From assembly GCA_028386065.3 (NCBI GenBank), contig JAKUCV010002062.1, positions 89,735 through 153,734 of the forward strand: a DNA stretch of 64,000 nucleotides, read 5' to 3'. A program made the translations under genes and the position numbers. Below, in pieces: positions 10,520 through 22,177 of the stretch. Position 1 is the first letter of the stretch; every line of letters begins with the position of its first letter. This DNA comes from Turnera subulata. Taxonomy: Eukaryota > Streptophyta > Magnoliopsida > Malpighiales > Passifloraceae. A model generated the notes under the pieces. It was not told where the DNA came from. It was given only the letters and a program-made list of their open reading frames with translations, and ran no database searches.

Positions 10520-13500
10520 CTAAACAGTAAAGTTTATGCCCCAGTAGTGACAAAGTGTTTGGACTTCAAATGGGAGAGGCTGGGGCTTCAAACTTGTGAG
10601 ACCTGCAAAACGCAGTTTTATATCTACACATACATCAGCAATTATTCCAGACGAAGTACGGCGACAGTTAGTGAAGATTCTCCGATTGCGCTCCCTCCAA
10701 ATGTGGTATATACAAGCATTCCAAGCCACCCTCAAGATTATAGGATAGATACTTATTTTTGGAGGCTTCTTTTTGCCCATTGGAACTCAACTAACTAAGT
10801 CTCAGCAGCCCTGGAAATGGAACAGTGAGCTAAAATGCCACGCCAAACCTCTGCAGAAAAAGAACAAGAGAAAAAAAAGATGGTCTCTACTCTCTATTCC
10901 ATGAGAACAAAAGGAACAAAAGGTGTCACTAATAACACCCCATCTGCTCAACCTCGATTTAGTGGCTAAACGATCAAGGATAGCCAGCCATGTGATAAAA
11001 CTGTGGCGTGGAATGTATCCAGAAGACCATAATAACTTGTACCAGTCAACATGACCTTTCTTCATTCGTATTGAATCCCATGCACTATGCACAGAGAAGG
11101 TACCCGAAGGAGTCAATGTCCATTGTATCTCATCTGGGCTTGACGATGGTGCAATTGAAGCAGCCTCAGCTTGCAATTGTAAAATCAAAGGAATGCTTAT
11201 TGTAGGCCATGACCAGTTCGAATTTGAGAATAACATATTGATAGTTGCATGTAGAGGAATTTTGGAACCCGAGATTAACCTTGCAGTAATCAAGGAATTG
11301 AGGGGGCCGCGTGGATGCCAGTGATCCCACCAAATGAAGGTATTGTGACCAGAGCCAATATTGTGAAAAAATAGCCGAGGAAAATAGGCTTCTAAGCTTC
11401 AGTACTTTACGCAAACTCTAGGAACAGTCAGGTGGTACTGAAATACTCCATAAGCTTCTCTGCTTTAGTATGTAAGAATGAACCCAAGCTACCCAAAGAG
11501 ATTCAGACCGCAATAGGAGACACCATAGGTTCCTGACTACACAAGCAAAATTCCATTCCTTCAGTTTTTTGATCCCTAGGCCACCTTCTTGTTTAGGCAA
11601 AGTAAGGTCCTTCCAAGCAACCTTAGCTTTCCGTGTAGGGGAGGAAGAACTGGACCAAAGAAAAGCATAACATTGCTTTTCTATGGTAGAAAGAACCTTA
11701 GAAGGTAAAACAAAGATATTGGTCCAATAGTTCTGGACACTGAACAACACAGAAAGTACTAGATGAAGCCTACCAGCAAATGACAAAAATTTAGCATTCC
11801 AAGAATTAATCCGGGCCAGAATCTTTTCAATAAGAGGTTGACAGTGAGAGTAAGCAAGCTTTTCTGAAATTAATGGCACACCCAAATATCGAACAGGGAG
11901 AGTACCCTCCTTGAATCCACAAATGTGAAGGAACTGATGTTGATGTTACTCTGAAAATCCCGCCAAAAAAATTTCACTCTTAGTTGGATTAAACTTTAGG
12001 CCAGAGAGAGAATAAAACTCCTGTAAGATACTTGTAACTACTGCAGCAGATTCAAGACTGCCATTAGTGAAAATCATCAAATCATCTGCGAAACATAAGT
12101 GCGAAAGTTGAACTTTAGAGCACTTAGGATGATAGGGGAGGCGCCCTTCTGTTGTTGCTTTGTTAAGCAAACAAGACAATACTTCCATTGATAAAACGAA
12201 GAGATATGGGGATAGAGAGTCCCCTTGCCGCATACCCTTACCATCCTTGAAATAGCCACATAAAGAGCCATTGATAGCAATAGAAAACATAGGCGTGGTA
12301 AAATAGATCTTAAGCCATTGAATAAACCGATAAGAAAGTCCATAGCAGCTAATATATTGAGAAGAAAGCCCTAATCAACAGAATCAAAAGCTTTCATGAG
12401 ATCTATCTTCAATGTACATCTAGGTGAGATACCCCTACGATGATAATTGTGCACAATTTCATGTGCTAAAGGACATTGTCGACTATTCTCCGACCAGGAA
12501 TAAATGCAGTCTGATTGTTACTAATAAGTGTAGGGAGACACTGTTGTAGTCTATTAGCTAAGATTTTATAGATACACTTATAAAGAGTGGAGCAACAAGC
12601 AATTGGTCTATAGTCAGTTATCTTCTGCGCATTTGGGATTTTAGGAATAAGACTAACAATAGTAGAATTAACCCCTTTAAGAAGCTGGCCAGATGCAAAA
12701 AATTCTTGGATAGCCTTGACTACATCAGCACCCATAACAGGCCACGCTGATTTAAAGAACTCCACTGTGTAACCATCAGACCCAGGGGCCTTATTTAAGC
12801 CTAGGGAAAACATAGCATTTTTTATTTTAGTGTCAATAACATCAGCATTGCACTCTGAGAAGATGTAATAGTACGTTGCAGTAGGGCCTGAAATCCAAAG
12901 ACAGTTCCAGCAGTAACCTTTGGATTTGCCTGCCCTAAAAAATTTGTGTAAAACTGAACTGCAAAGTCAGCAACTTGTTGAGGATTCATAAGCAACTGAC
13001 CTGAAGGCGCAAGTAGAGAATGAATATAATTCCTGGCTTTCCGAGCTCTTACAGCATTATGAAAGAAACGAGTATTGGAATCACCACAACTAAGCCATGA
13101 GATATGAGAGCGTTGTCTTAAAAAAGACTCTTCAGCTAAGCGCATAGTAAATATAGAATGAATAAGAGCTGATTCAGTAAGTAGAAGATCAGGGTCAGAA
13201 TCACCTGATAGAATTTGAGATTACAGAGAGAATAACTCACTTTCTAGAATAGCAATCTTTTGGGGTATATCGCCAAATGCTTCACGATTAAATTGCCTCA
13301 GGACAGTCTTTAAATATTTCAATTTTTACCATAGTTGAAACATGGCATATCCATGGAAAGATGTAGCCCAAGCAGCAGTGATACTTGGTAGGAAAAGTGG
13401 GTGAGAAAGCCAATGGTTGCAGAATTTGAACGGTTTGGGGCCTTGAGAAGTAGCAGTAAAGGTAGTTATAGGGGAGTGATCTGAGACTCTCGGGCAAAGA

Positions 13501-14156
13501 AATGCAACTTGACTGGATGGAAATGGAATTAACCAATCAGCATTGATCAAAAGACGATCAAGCTTGCAAAAAATTGGATTGTCAAACTGCCTATTTGTCC
13601 AAGTAAAGATAGGACTAGTAAAAGGGTGATCAAAAAGGCTATTGGAGATTAAACAAGAAGCAAAGAGCTGAATGTCAGAAGATAAATGTGTCACAGCCGA
13701 AGAAGATTCCTCAGGGCACAAGGCTATGTTAAAGTCACCGAGCAAGCACCATGGTTGAGATCCAACAAAAGAGGAAAAGTTTAAGATACTGGGATATAGG
13801 ATAACAGCTCGAGCTGCACCAAAATTAGCACCATAGATAAAAGATGCAAAACAAGAAATTTGCTCCGACAAGCACTGAACAGAGCAATGCAGGGCCTGAT
13901 CATTAGTCTCTAAGATAGAGACATCTACCTTATGATTCCAAAATAGCCATATACTCCCCAAACGAGCTGAACTATAATTTGAAGCAAAATTCCAATCAGG
14001 AAGAAAAGATTTCCGAATAGCAGAGACATTATGTTCCAACACTTTAGTTTCAACTAGACAATTAACATCAGCAGAAAATCTATGTATTCGATGCAAAATA
14101 TGATTCCTTTTGGAGGAGTCATTTAGACCCCTAACATTCCAAGTAATCCACTTCAT
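10520..14156 (-). pseudogene. LINE ORF2: endonuclease-reverse transcriptase-zf-RVT, broken
   Basis: The ATG at 14156 (overlapping the ORF1 stop) opens an intact APE-like endonuclease of about 250 residues with WNVRGLN, ETKV, LLGDFNIAL, FTWTN, KLDR and SDHSP motifs, ending in TAA at 13326. Downstream blocks in shifting frames include a linker (SHISWLSCGDSNTRFFH), RT motifs (NKAPGSDGYT, DYRPIACCSTLYK, MRQGDSLSPYLF, HLCFADDLMIF), a thumb (LPKQEGGLGIKKLKEW) and a zf-RVT region (YIPRHSFITWLAILDRL), with a last segment at 10520-10780 (AWNACIYHIWRERNRR). At least five interruptions prevent translation of a functional enzyme. Confidence 0.88.
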
Positions 14157-15554
14157 AATAAAGTAAGAGGTGGGGTGGCACTAACCTTCGAAGGAGGAAT
14201 GGAAGATTGCTTAGGCTTACCTCTACCCCGGCGGGTTTTAGGCCCTTTGTCAACTTTTTGGGGCTGAGCAATACCTTTATCAGCAGGGATTAAACGAGCC
14301 ATTTGAGGACTTAAAGCATCAGATACCAGCAGCTTAAAGGAGTTGTTAAGAGCAGGAAGAACTGAAGTGGAGACATGAAGGGACTGAGAGTAAGAAGAAA
14401 TAACAGGAACATCCCTAACAATATGGGGCACAGCCTTAGTAGGGGCAGACTATACAATGTCCTCAACAATATTAGGAGGTTGAGTAAAATTGAATTCAAC
14501 CTGCAAAGTAGGTGGTACAACAGCCACAGTAGGATCAATAGAAGCTTGAGTCAGTAGCACAGTTTCAGTTAACACAGGATTGGGAGGGGCAACCTTAGGC
14601 ACCCACTTTACAGTCTTCAATTTAATAGCATAGCCTAGATGATGATGACCCCATGAGTAACAAAGAGTACATTGTTGAGGCTTACAGGAGTAAGAAACAG
14701 GGATAGCACATGATTCATCATCAAATTCAACATTCAATTGGTGAAGCAATGGCTTGGAGAAATTAACTTCAACACACAAATTTATACAATCAGGCCTGAG
14801 AAGACGCGTGCAGTCTTGGTCCATATGAAGTGGTTTGCCAAGAGCACTGCCCAAAATGCTAAGGCCTTCACGAGTCTGCAATTCCAATGGAACATTGCGT
14901 AACTGTACCCAGACAGGAATGAGCGAATTAGAGAAATCCACCTTCTGAATTTTAGAATCCCACAAGTGCAGATGCAAAGGAATGCCTCCCACATGCCATG
15001 GGCCTCCATAGAGAGCACGAGATAGTGAACTTTCTGTAGGGAACTGAATAAGGAAAAGATCTGATTTATATGGCACCACATCAATATTTCCGTCACGACA
15101 CCCATAGCTTGTTAAACATAGAATGGATCAATCCCATTCTAGGAGCATTACCCATGAATTTCCCAACTAAGCACATAGAATATTTCTTACGCCCTAGCTC
15201 AATAACATCAGTAGGGATCCTAATGGCAGAAGAGTCACTTACCAAAATAGGTTGCACAAAATTCAGAGGTTGAAGTATTGGCGTGGAATCAGTGACTACT
15301 GAGGCCCAAGTAGATTTAGAAGCAGTAGCGACAGGGGCTATATTATCCTCAACAGAAGTTGAAACCGGAACACCACCGACTGCGAGAGAAGGAGCTGCGT
15401 TAGAGCAGGACGCTGTTGAGTTGCTCACCGGAGCGGGAGCAGGAGGGGCGACCTGTTTGAGGACTGAAGCAGTTACATTCTTCCCCCGAGATACAGAAAG
15501 TTGAGCAGGATTGCTCCTAAGGAGACTGTCAAGGCGACTTAGGTCAAGAACCAT
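14153..15554 (-). pseudogene. LINE ORF1: DUF4283 domain and zinc knuckle, broken
   Basis: The ATG at 15554 opens a Pro/Ala/Ser-rich N-terminus, then the DUF4283 core (SMCLVGKFMGNAPRM...). A one-base shift near 15105 interrupts it; the other frame resumes at VPYKSDLFLIQFP and GGPWHVGGIPLHLHLW. A knuckle follows as CTLCYSWGHHHLGY, where the fourth ligand is Tyr instead of Cys. One in-frame TAG lies at about 14450-14452, and the frame then runs to a TGA at 14153-14155 after a basic tail (KTRRGRGKPKQ). ORF1 proteins of this class bind LINE RNA. The ORF1 stop overlaps the ORF2 start as ATGA. Confidence 0.85.
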
Positions 15555-15762
15555 CGCCGATTTTGAACATGGAAGCCCGTAGAATCAACAAAGGATGTAG
15601 AGGAATCCATAGGAAATAAACCCAAATCAGGAATTGGTAGAGAGCCATGAGTAATTTTCACTAAAATCTGTTGAAGGAACTAGATTCTAGAGAAAATTTT
15701 AGAAGAAATTATGGGCATCGCAGGGCAACTCTTTGTGAGAAAAAGATAGCATTTCCAGATTT

Positions 15763-16340
15763 AGTTGAGCCTAGCAACTAAAAGAGTGTTTAGTAGTATT
15801 ATCAAAGAAAACAATAATACTATTTTTAGTAAAATTCCGTATACACGAATTTAGAATTATATTGCCTAGTTTTGTGAGGTGTAGGAGCAATAGCTAGTCA
15901 TGTAGTAATAACTAGTAATAGGCGAGTAACAAACAAGTCTTCCCTACTCTACAGGCCACGGAGAGTTAGCGTGAACCGCCAACGTTCCGATCAAAAAACT
16001 GCCAACTTTAAGTACACACAACACTTATACTCAAGAAAACAAATTTGATAGTAAGAGTTATTTTCTTTGAGGTAGTACTAGTACGTTACAAAATTTTATG
16101 ACTTGTTCTTTTTTTTTTAAAGAATGCTGATAATACGAATTATCAATATTACAAAATGAGTATTATTTTCCAATATCAATTCATTCAAAGAGTTCATCTT
16201 GTCTTAAACTAAAAATAGAATTTTTTTAAAAAAATTAAAATTGCTTATGTTTTATATCCGTACGCATAAGTGATCTGACAGCAGGGGAGAATGCCACGTT
16301 TCTTGGGTTGACGTATTAGTCTAAATCCCATAAATACACC
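15763..16340. other. Intergenic, no gene seen
   Basis: AT-rich spacer between the LINE and the hAT element. No open frame, RNA gene or repeat of note was seen. Confidence 0.6.
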
Positions 16341-16348
16341 CTCCTCAT

Positions 16349-17614
16349 TGGGGGTGAGCAAACGGTACGGCTCGGCACTACCGTACTGATTTTTGTGTCA
16401 GTATGTCGGCAGCGACTGCACTCCCCTACCGACAGCATACCGATCGGCTTATACCGCGCATACATATGGCCAACGCCGACAAGATACCGACTCGGTTCGG
16501 TCGATATACCAACAATACCGAGCCGACTATACATGTAAAAGAAAAAAAGAAATCTGTGAGAGCATAAATTGCCAATAAATGAAAAAAATCAAAAAATTTA
16601 ATTTCAATACTGACGAATATAAACCCCAATTATGGAAACTATCTAAGAGAAATCACATCTAAATCTATACCATTAATACAATTACAAATCATACTGTCAA
16701 ATTACAAACAAATCAGCCATCAATGCAATTATACAAATAATGATCTTACCAATACTAATGCTAAAATTACATCATATCAATCTGCCAAAATTACACCGAA
16801 ATGAACCATTATTACAAATACAAATCTTAATGACCAATTTTGATTTGCAAAACTACAATCGCACCCGATCCGCTGGCGAACACCCATTCTTGACAAAAAA
16901 AAAAAAGCTAGCACAACCAAAACCCATCACCTCATCGTCATCATTTACCACAAAATCTAACCAAAAAACACAACAAACATATGGATTGGTTGAGATTTAG
17001 AGAAACAAAGGGAAAGAGAGGTGAAGAACAGAAAAAGAAAAAAAAGGAGAGAAGCGGAGAAAACGAAGAACAGAGGTCAGAGGAAGAAAAGAAAGGAGAG
17101 ACGGAGAAGAATGAAGGGAGAGAAAAACTTACCCTTGAATCCCCGGCGTTAGAGAGAAGCGGTGACATTTTCTGAAGGGAGGAGGCTGCGGTGGCGGCAT
17201 GGTGGTTCTGTGAAGGGTTTGAGAGAGAGAGAGAGATGAGAAGGAATTGAGAGTGAGTTTGAGCAGAGGGAGGGTTTGAGCGAGAGAGAAGAGAAGAAAT
17301 TGAGGGAGGGTTTGAGAAGAAATTGAGAGTGAGAGGGAGAGTTTGAGCGAGAGGCTGTTTTTGAGTGAGAGAGAGGCAGAGAAAGAGATAAGAAATTCTT
17401 AGGGGTTTTTTTTTATATGTGGTGATTGGGTGGGTGTCGGTGTCGGTTACCGACTTACCGACCGACACCTACACCCCCTCATACCGCCATGCCTGCGGGG
17501 TGGTTTGAAGCCGAGCCGGCCACGCTTCAAAGGGCTTATTTTCCGACCGCTACCGACCCGACGTCGGTCGGTATCGGGTCGTTAGAGTCGACTCGGGATT
17601 TTTGCTCTCCCCTA
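16349..17614. mobile_element. Non-autonomous hAT-type DNA transposon, TSD CTCCTCAT
   Basis: Starts TGGGGGTGAGCAAA and ends TTTGCTCTCCCCTA; reverse-complemented the end reads TAGGGGAGAGCAAA, a 14-bp inverted repeat with two mismatches and the CAGGGGTGAGCAAA-like form common in plant hAT elements. The 8-bp TSD CTCCTCAT is at 16341-16348 and 17615-17622. Subterminal parts are rich in CGGTCGGTA/TACCGACC motifs on both strands (about 16360-16530 and 17430-17590). The interior is a GA-rich tract (16990-17370) with no transposase. Confidence 0.85.
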
Positions 17615-17713
17615 CTCCTCATTGATACAAAATGGCCAGCCTGGGCCCTGGGATGGGTGGGCACATCTGAATTTATAATTGGAAGAGTACTACCAACAAA
17701 CTCTCAAACAATC

Positions 17714-17790
17714 ATCTTCTTTCATTAAATTCAACATGAAAGAAATCTTCTTTCATTAAATTCAACATGAAAGAAATCTTCTTTCATTAA
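17714..17790. repeat. Tandem repeat, period 31 bp, about 2.5 copies
   Basis: Units start ATCTTCTTTCATTAAATTC at 17714, 17745 and 17776. Each contains the inverted pair TCTTTCAT...ATGAAAGA. The array lies about 570 bp upstream of the FAO start codon. Confidence 0.85.
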
Positions 17791-18035
17791 AAAAACAAAA
17801 ACAATTATTTTTTTTAACTTCGTTTTTTTTTTATGTTTTGTAAGATACAACATATAATTTTCTTAAGAGTGGATAAGAGTTGTAGTTTTGGTGCGAATTA
17901 TCTTTTATCAGATAAGAATAAGATAGAGAGTTATGTGAACAAAAACCAGGAAATACATTTATATTAAAAGATTGTAAACAGTTTGTTTTAGAATATAAAC
18001 AGTTTTTAATATAAACTGGAAATAGCAAGTTATGC

Positions 18036-18043
18036 TATAAAAG
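18036..18043 (+). promoter_or_regulatory. Candidate TATA box for the FAO gene
   Basis: TATAAAAG lies 321 bp upstream of the FAO ATG in AT-rich sequence, which would leave a 5' UTR of about 290 bases. It is the best TATA match between the hAT element and the gene; start-site position is inferred. Confidence 0.45.
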
Positions 18044-18363
18044 GCAGATGAGGTGGCTTGAGAGGGTGTGTTGCTATCCACCCTCAGGTATGTCTGAGTG
18101 TTTATGACTACGAGTGTGTTGTTATCCATCCTCACAATTTTTTTCCGCTGAAGAAAGCTTTGAAAAACTGTCGGTGTCTATGTATATGCAGAAGGGTTTC
18201 TGTCTTGTGCTCTCTGCGAGCGTTTCCCATAAAAACGTACAAGTGAATTAAACCCAGAGAGAGTTAAAAACGTCAGGGCCAAACACTGAGTAGAAATTAG
18301 AAGACCTTTTTTTTTTTTGTCCCGCAAAGTTAGAAGTGACAGTGAAAAGAAAGGAAGGAAACG

Positions 18364-21232
18364 ATGGAGGAACAGCAGGGAGCAGGAGGGAGGTGTCATC
18401 CATTGTTGAGAGGAGGGAGGAAAGAGAGCCCTCCTTCTTACAATCATGGGTTCTCTTCAGGGCAGATCCAAGCGCTTGCTGCCATCTGTGAGGCTCTCAT
18501 CCCTCCACTTCAGCCACCACCACCACCTCAAGACACCACCACCACCAGTACCGGCGATATTGAGAAGAAGCACAAGGCCATTGACTCCTTCTATAAAGCT
18601 TCCGGGGCGGAGCCACCCTTCCCCGAAGAGGTGAGCGGATCCCGTCCCATTCCCATTGACCTTTCCATATCAAATACTCGTCGTTTTTCTGTCATGGCAG
18701 CGCCTGGCTGGCACTTCATCATTCTCTTCAAAACCAAGCCTCCACGTGTCTATTCCTTTTGTTTTTTTATGGAAGGAGTAGTTACTAGTTAGTAGTAACT
18801 TTTAGTACTGAACACGTCTTCGTTTTAGTGTTGCTGGTAAGAAAAGGGAAAACTGCATTCATTTCTTTCTATTATGGAAAAAAAAAAAAAAATTGGGTGG
18901 GGAGACAAAAAAGAAAGCAATCTTTTTATCCTCTTCATAACCAATTCATGCATGTTGACATTACTGTGGTCTAAGTTTCATATTATTTAGATATTTAAGC
19001 TGTGAGATTCAATCAACCTTGAAAACCCATCTCATTAATGTTGTTACACATTATTTCTACGTACGATGACAAATTAATTGCAGGTGGCAGAATTCTTGGC
19101 CCAGAGAAGCATTTCAGATGGATTCTTCATCGTGAAATTGGCATTGAAGGCTCTCTCATTCAGGTTGGGTACTCTGCTTCTCTGTGGATTCCTGTGTTTT
19201 GACTCGAAATGGCCTTTCCTCCACAACTTCTCTGAACTTTCTCTCAAGACTAGAGAAGCACTCCTCCAGAAATGGTTCAGGCAGACCTACTTCCCACCAT
19301 TAAGAATAGCGTTTGTGGCGATCAAAATGTTCTGCATGTACAAATTCTTCTCCAGGGTAAAATCCTTTTCCAATGTTATGTCCCATTAATATCCACAAAT
19401 GACTAGAAAGACAGCCTTTCCCTTCTTTTCATGAGATGAGAGTTTTATAATGCTTATTTTTCTGTCCACTGCAGACGGATGAAAAATCACACAACCCAGC
19501 TTGGGAAGCAATAGGATACCAGGTAGACAATAGAGACAAGGTGAAGAACTCCCACAAGGAGAGACCTCTTGAAAAGGGTATCATAGAGACTTCCAATGAA
19601 GATGACTCCACCTTTCTCCGGGCTCTCATCAGCAAAGGCATTCAGGTCACTGAAGATCCTAGAGATAAGACCTGCAATATCAAATGTGATGTTGTGATCG
19701 TTGGCTCTGGTAGTGGTGGAGGTGTTGCAGCTGCAGTGCTTGCAAGCTCTGGCCATAAAGTAATTGTCCTTGAGAAAGGGAACTATTTCGTGCCAGAAGA
19801 TTATTCTTCCCTCGAGGAACCGTCCATGGCTGAGCTCTACGAGTCCGGCGGTCTTCTAGCAACCACTGATGGAAAAACTACCCTTTTATCCGCAAAAACA
19901 GTAGGTGGAGGCTCCGCTATAAACTGGAGCGCGTGTGTCAGGACACCAGATTATGTTCTTAGAGAATGGTCTGAGGATCATAAGATCCCACTATATGGGA
20001 GCCCAAGCTATCAATATGCCATGGATGTTGTTTGTAAGAGGGCAGGTGTCACTAACAACTGTACTAAAGAAAGCTTCCAGAATCAAGTTCTTAGGAAAGG
20101 GTGTGAGAATCTCGGTATCAAAGTTGACTCAGTACCTAGAAATTCCTCTGAAGATCATTACTGTGGCTCTTGCTGCTACGGCTGTCGGATGGGGGAAAAG
20201 AAAGGGACTGATTCTACCTGGTTGGTCGATGCAGTGGACTCTGGAACTGTAGTCTTAACAGGATGCAAAGCTGAAAATTTCATATTGGAGGAGGAGGATG
20301 ATAAAGGGGAAAGAAAGAAGTGCTTGGGAGTGATCGCTACAGCTTCCAATAAGAATAATATCACTATGAAGCTGCGAATTGAGGCTAGAGCAACAGTTTC
20401 GGCATGTGGATCTCTCTTGACACCTCCTCTGATGATCTCCAGTGGGTTGAAGAATCCAAATATTGGAACCAACCTCCATATCCACCCATCTGTACTAGCT
20501 TGGGGATACTTTCCAGAAGATGCATCAGGCTTTGAAGGCACCATGTACCAAGGTGGTATCATCACTTCAATCCACAAGGTGGTGGCCTCAGAAGAGTCTA
20601 ATAATGTCCTGGCTATTGTAGAGGCGGCATCAATTGGACCAGGCTCGTGTGCAGCAATACATCCATGGGTTTCCGGCCAGGACTACAAGGACAGGATGGT
20701 GAAGTATGCAAGACTCGCCCACCTTTTCGCATTGGTAAGAGATCAGGGATCCGGAGAAGTGAAACTGGCGGGCCGCATTAAGCATCGCCTGAGTCAAGTG
20801 GACAAGGATAATCTTAAGATTGGTTTAAGGCAAGTTTTGCGAATTCTTGTTGCAGCTGGAGCTATTGAAGTTGGCACCTACCGTAGCGATGGCCAGAGAC
20901 TTGCGTGTAAGGGTATCAGAAAGGAAGATTTAGAAGAGTTTTTGGATACAGTAACAGTATCTGGAGGTCCAATGTCAAAGGACGAACATTGGACGGTATA
21001 TGCTTCAGCACATCATATGGGAAGTTGCAGGATGGGGATTACACCAGAAGAAGGTGCACTGGACCTGAACGGAGAGAGTTGGGAGGCGAAAGGTTTATTT
21101 GTATGTGATGGAAGCGTACTACCTACTGCAGTTGGGGTCAATCCTATGATCACCATCCAATCTACAGCGTACTGTATTTCCAAGAAGATGGCCGAATCCC
21201 TGAAGAAGGAAAAGAGCCAAGTATACTACTAA
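18364..21232 (+). CDS. FAO: Long-chain-alcohol oxidase (FAO family, GMC oxidoreductase)
   Basis: Three exons, 18364-18630, 19084-19356 and 19475-21232, all in phase 0 with GT-AG borders, give 765 aa, close to the roughly 740-760 usual for plant FAO proteins. FAO enzymes oxidise long-chain fatty alcohols to aldehydes with O2, releasing H2O2, as membrane-bound FAD proteins. The N-terminal exons encode the plant-specific lead ([20 protein letters not shown]) and a hydrophobic stretch ([15 protein letters not shown], about 115-129). The FAD-binding motif [11 protein letters not shown] sits near residue 253; [10 protein letters not shown] follows; the C-terminal GMC signature contains [11 protein letters not shown] (His about 693) and [10 protein letters not shown]. 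No internal stop or frameshift. Paralogue identity within the FAO family cannot be set from this sequence alone. Confidence 0.95.
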
Positions 21233-22177
21233 TTTATTTGTCTTTAGCTTTGCAAAGAAAACAGATCGCAATAATGGGGGAATGATAATGTTCGATCACT
21301 CCATTTGTATTCTTGGAATAAGGATTGAACAGATCGTGATTAGAAAACATATAATAGAACATTAATTTATCATTCATCTTTTAATCATTCTTAATCTCTA
21401 TTAATCCTAATCGGCATATCTTTCTCCTTTTTTTTGGTGTTTATGGTGCCTGGAAGGCATATCTAGCTATGCTTTGAGGCACTTAGTTTAAGTTCCATCA
21501 TTGTTTCTTTCTTTGCTCATAAAATCGTTCCTGCCGTATACCTACATGTATGTCTGCTTCAAAGCATCCTACAAGCAGTATTAGCAGATAAGCAACATCA
21601 TTTACCTTGTGTACTTAGTTAACAAGGGCCTAACAATAAATCCTTAAGAACTTGAACAGTACGTCATACATTCGGTTCAGAATGTCATATGTTTCAACTT
21701 TGACGTGCTGAAGCCTCAAACTACGCCTGGTAATGGTATACCTAAATTTACATTCGCTCTAAATTTATCGCTCCAAAATCAACAGGTAAACGGGACATCA
21801 CATTCATTAATTTTCATCAAGTGCAGTTTTGAAGTGCAAATAGTCTAGCAATTAAAACATGAAGAGATACTTTTATCACCTGTAATATCCAAAAGTTATC
21901 ATTAAAAGACAAATTGCGTATGTGCAACTCAAGAGCGCGGCAATGCCTCATTTGCAAACTTTCCACTTGCCGTTGTTAGGCCATCCATTAATCTTTCCTC
22001 GAAAGAAGAAATTACTCAACCAACTGAACATCAAAAGTTCAGAGCAGAAGGATTGTAAGAGGGAAAAAAATAGTGTAGTAGCTCGTTGCTGTATATATTA
22101 TTGTCAAGATCAAAACACCTGATCCACCAAAATTCACCAGAGGTCTAAATTTGCAAGGAACACGAGCCTAGTTTATC
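21233..22177. other. Intergenic region between convergent FAO and SUCLB
   Basis: Both genes point into this 945-bp interval, so it should hold both 3' UTRs and poly(A) sites. The AATAAGGA at about 21317 and the AT-rich stretch at 21340-21400 are plausible FAO termination sequence. No other gene seen. Confidence 0.5.

Larger units (their letters stand above)
10380..15747 (-). mobile_element. Full-length plant L1-clade LINE, TSD AGCATTTCCAGATTT
   Basis: A perfect 15-bp TSD lies at 10365-10379 and 15748-15762. On the minus strand the element starts with a 193-bp leader, then ORF1 (DUF4283 plus CCHC-like knuckle), ORF2 (endonuclease, reverse transcriptase, zf-RVT), and ends ATTCTC followed by a short poly(A) (T-run 10381-10390). 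The complete 5' leader with intact TSD indicates full-length insertion by target-primed reverse transcription. Several stops and frameshifts in both ORFs make it inactive. It lacks a terminal RNase H domain, unlike the LINE at 57875-59977. Confidence 0.93.

Noticed and set aside
16941..17468. 175-codon minus-strand Ser/Leu/Phe-rich frame
   Set aside because: Arises from the GA-rich tract inside the hAT element; low-complexity and without motif.
17831..18028. Inverted repeat TTTATATTAAAA/TTTTAATATAAA upstream of FAO as a MITE or terminator hairpin
   Set aside because: Arms are 12 bp of pure A/T with a short interior; likely chance in AT-rich DNA and no TSD.
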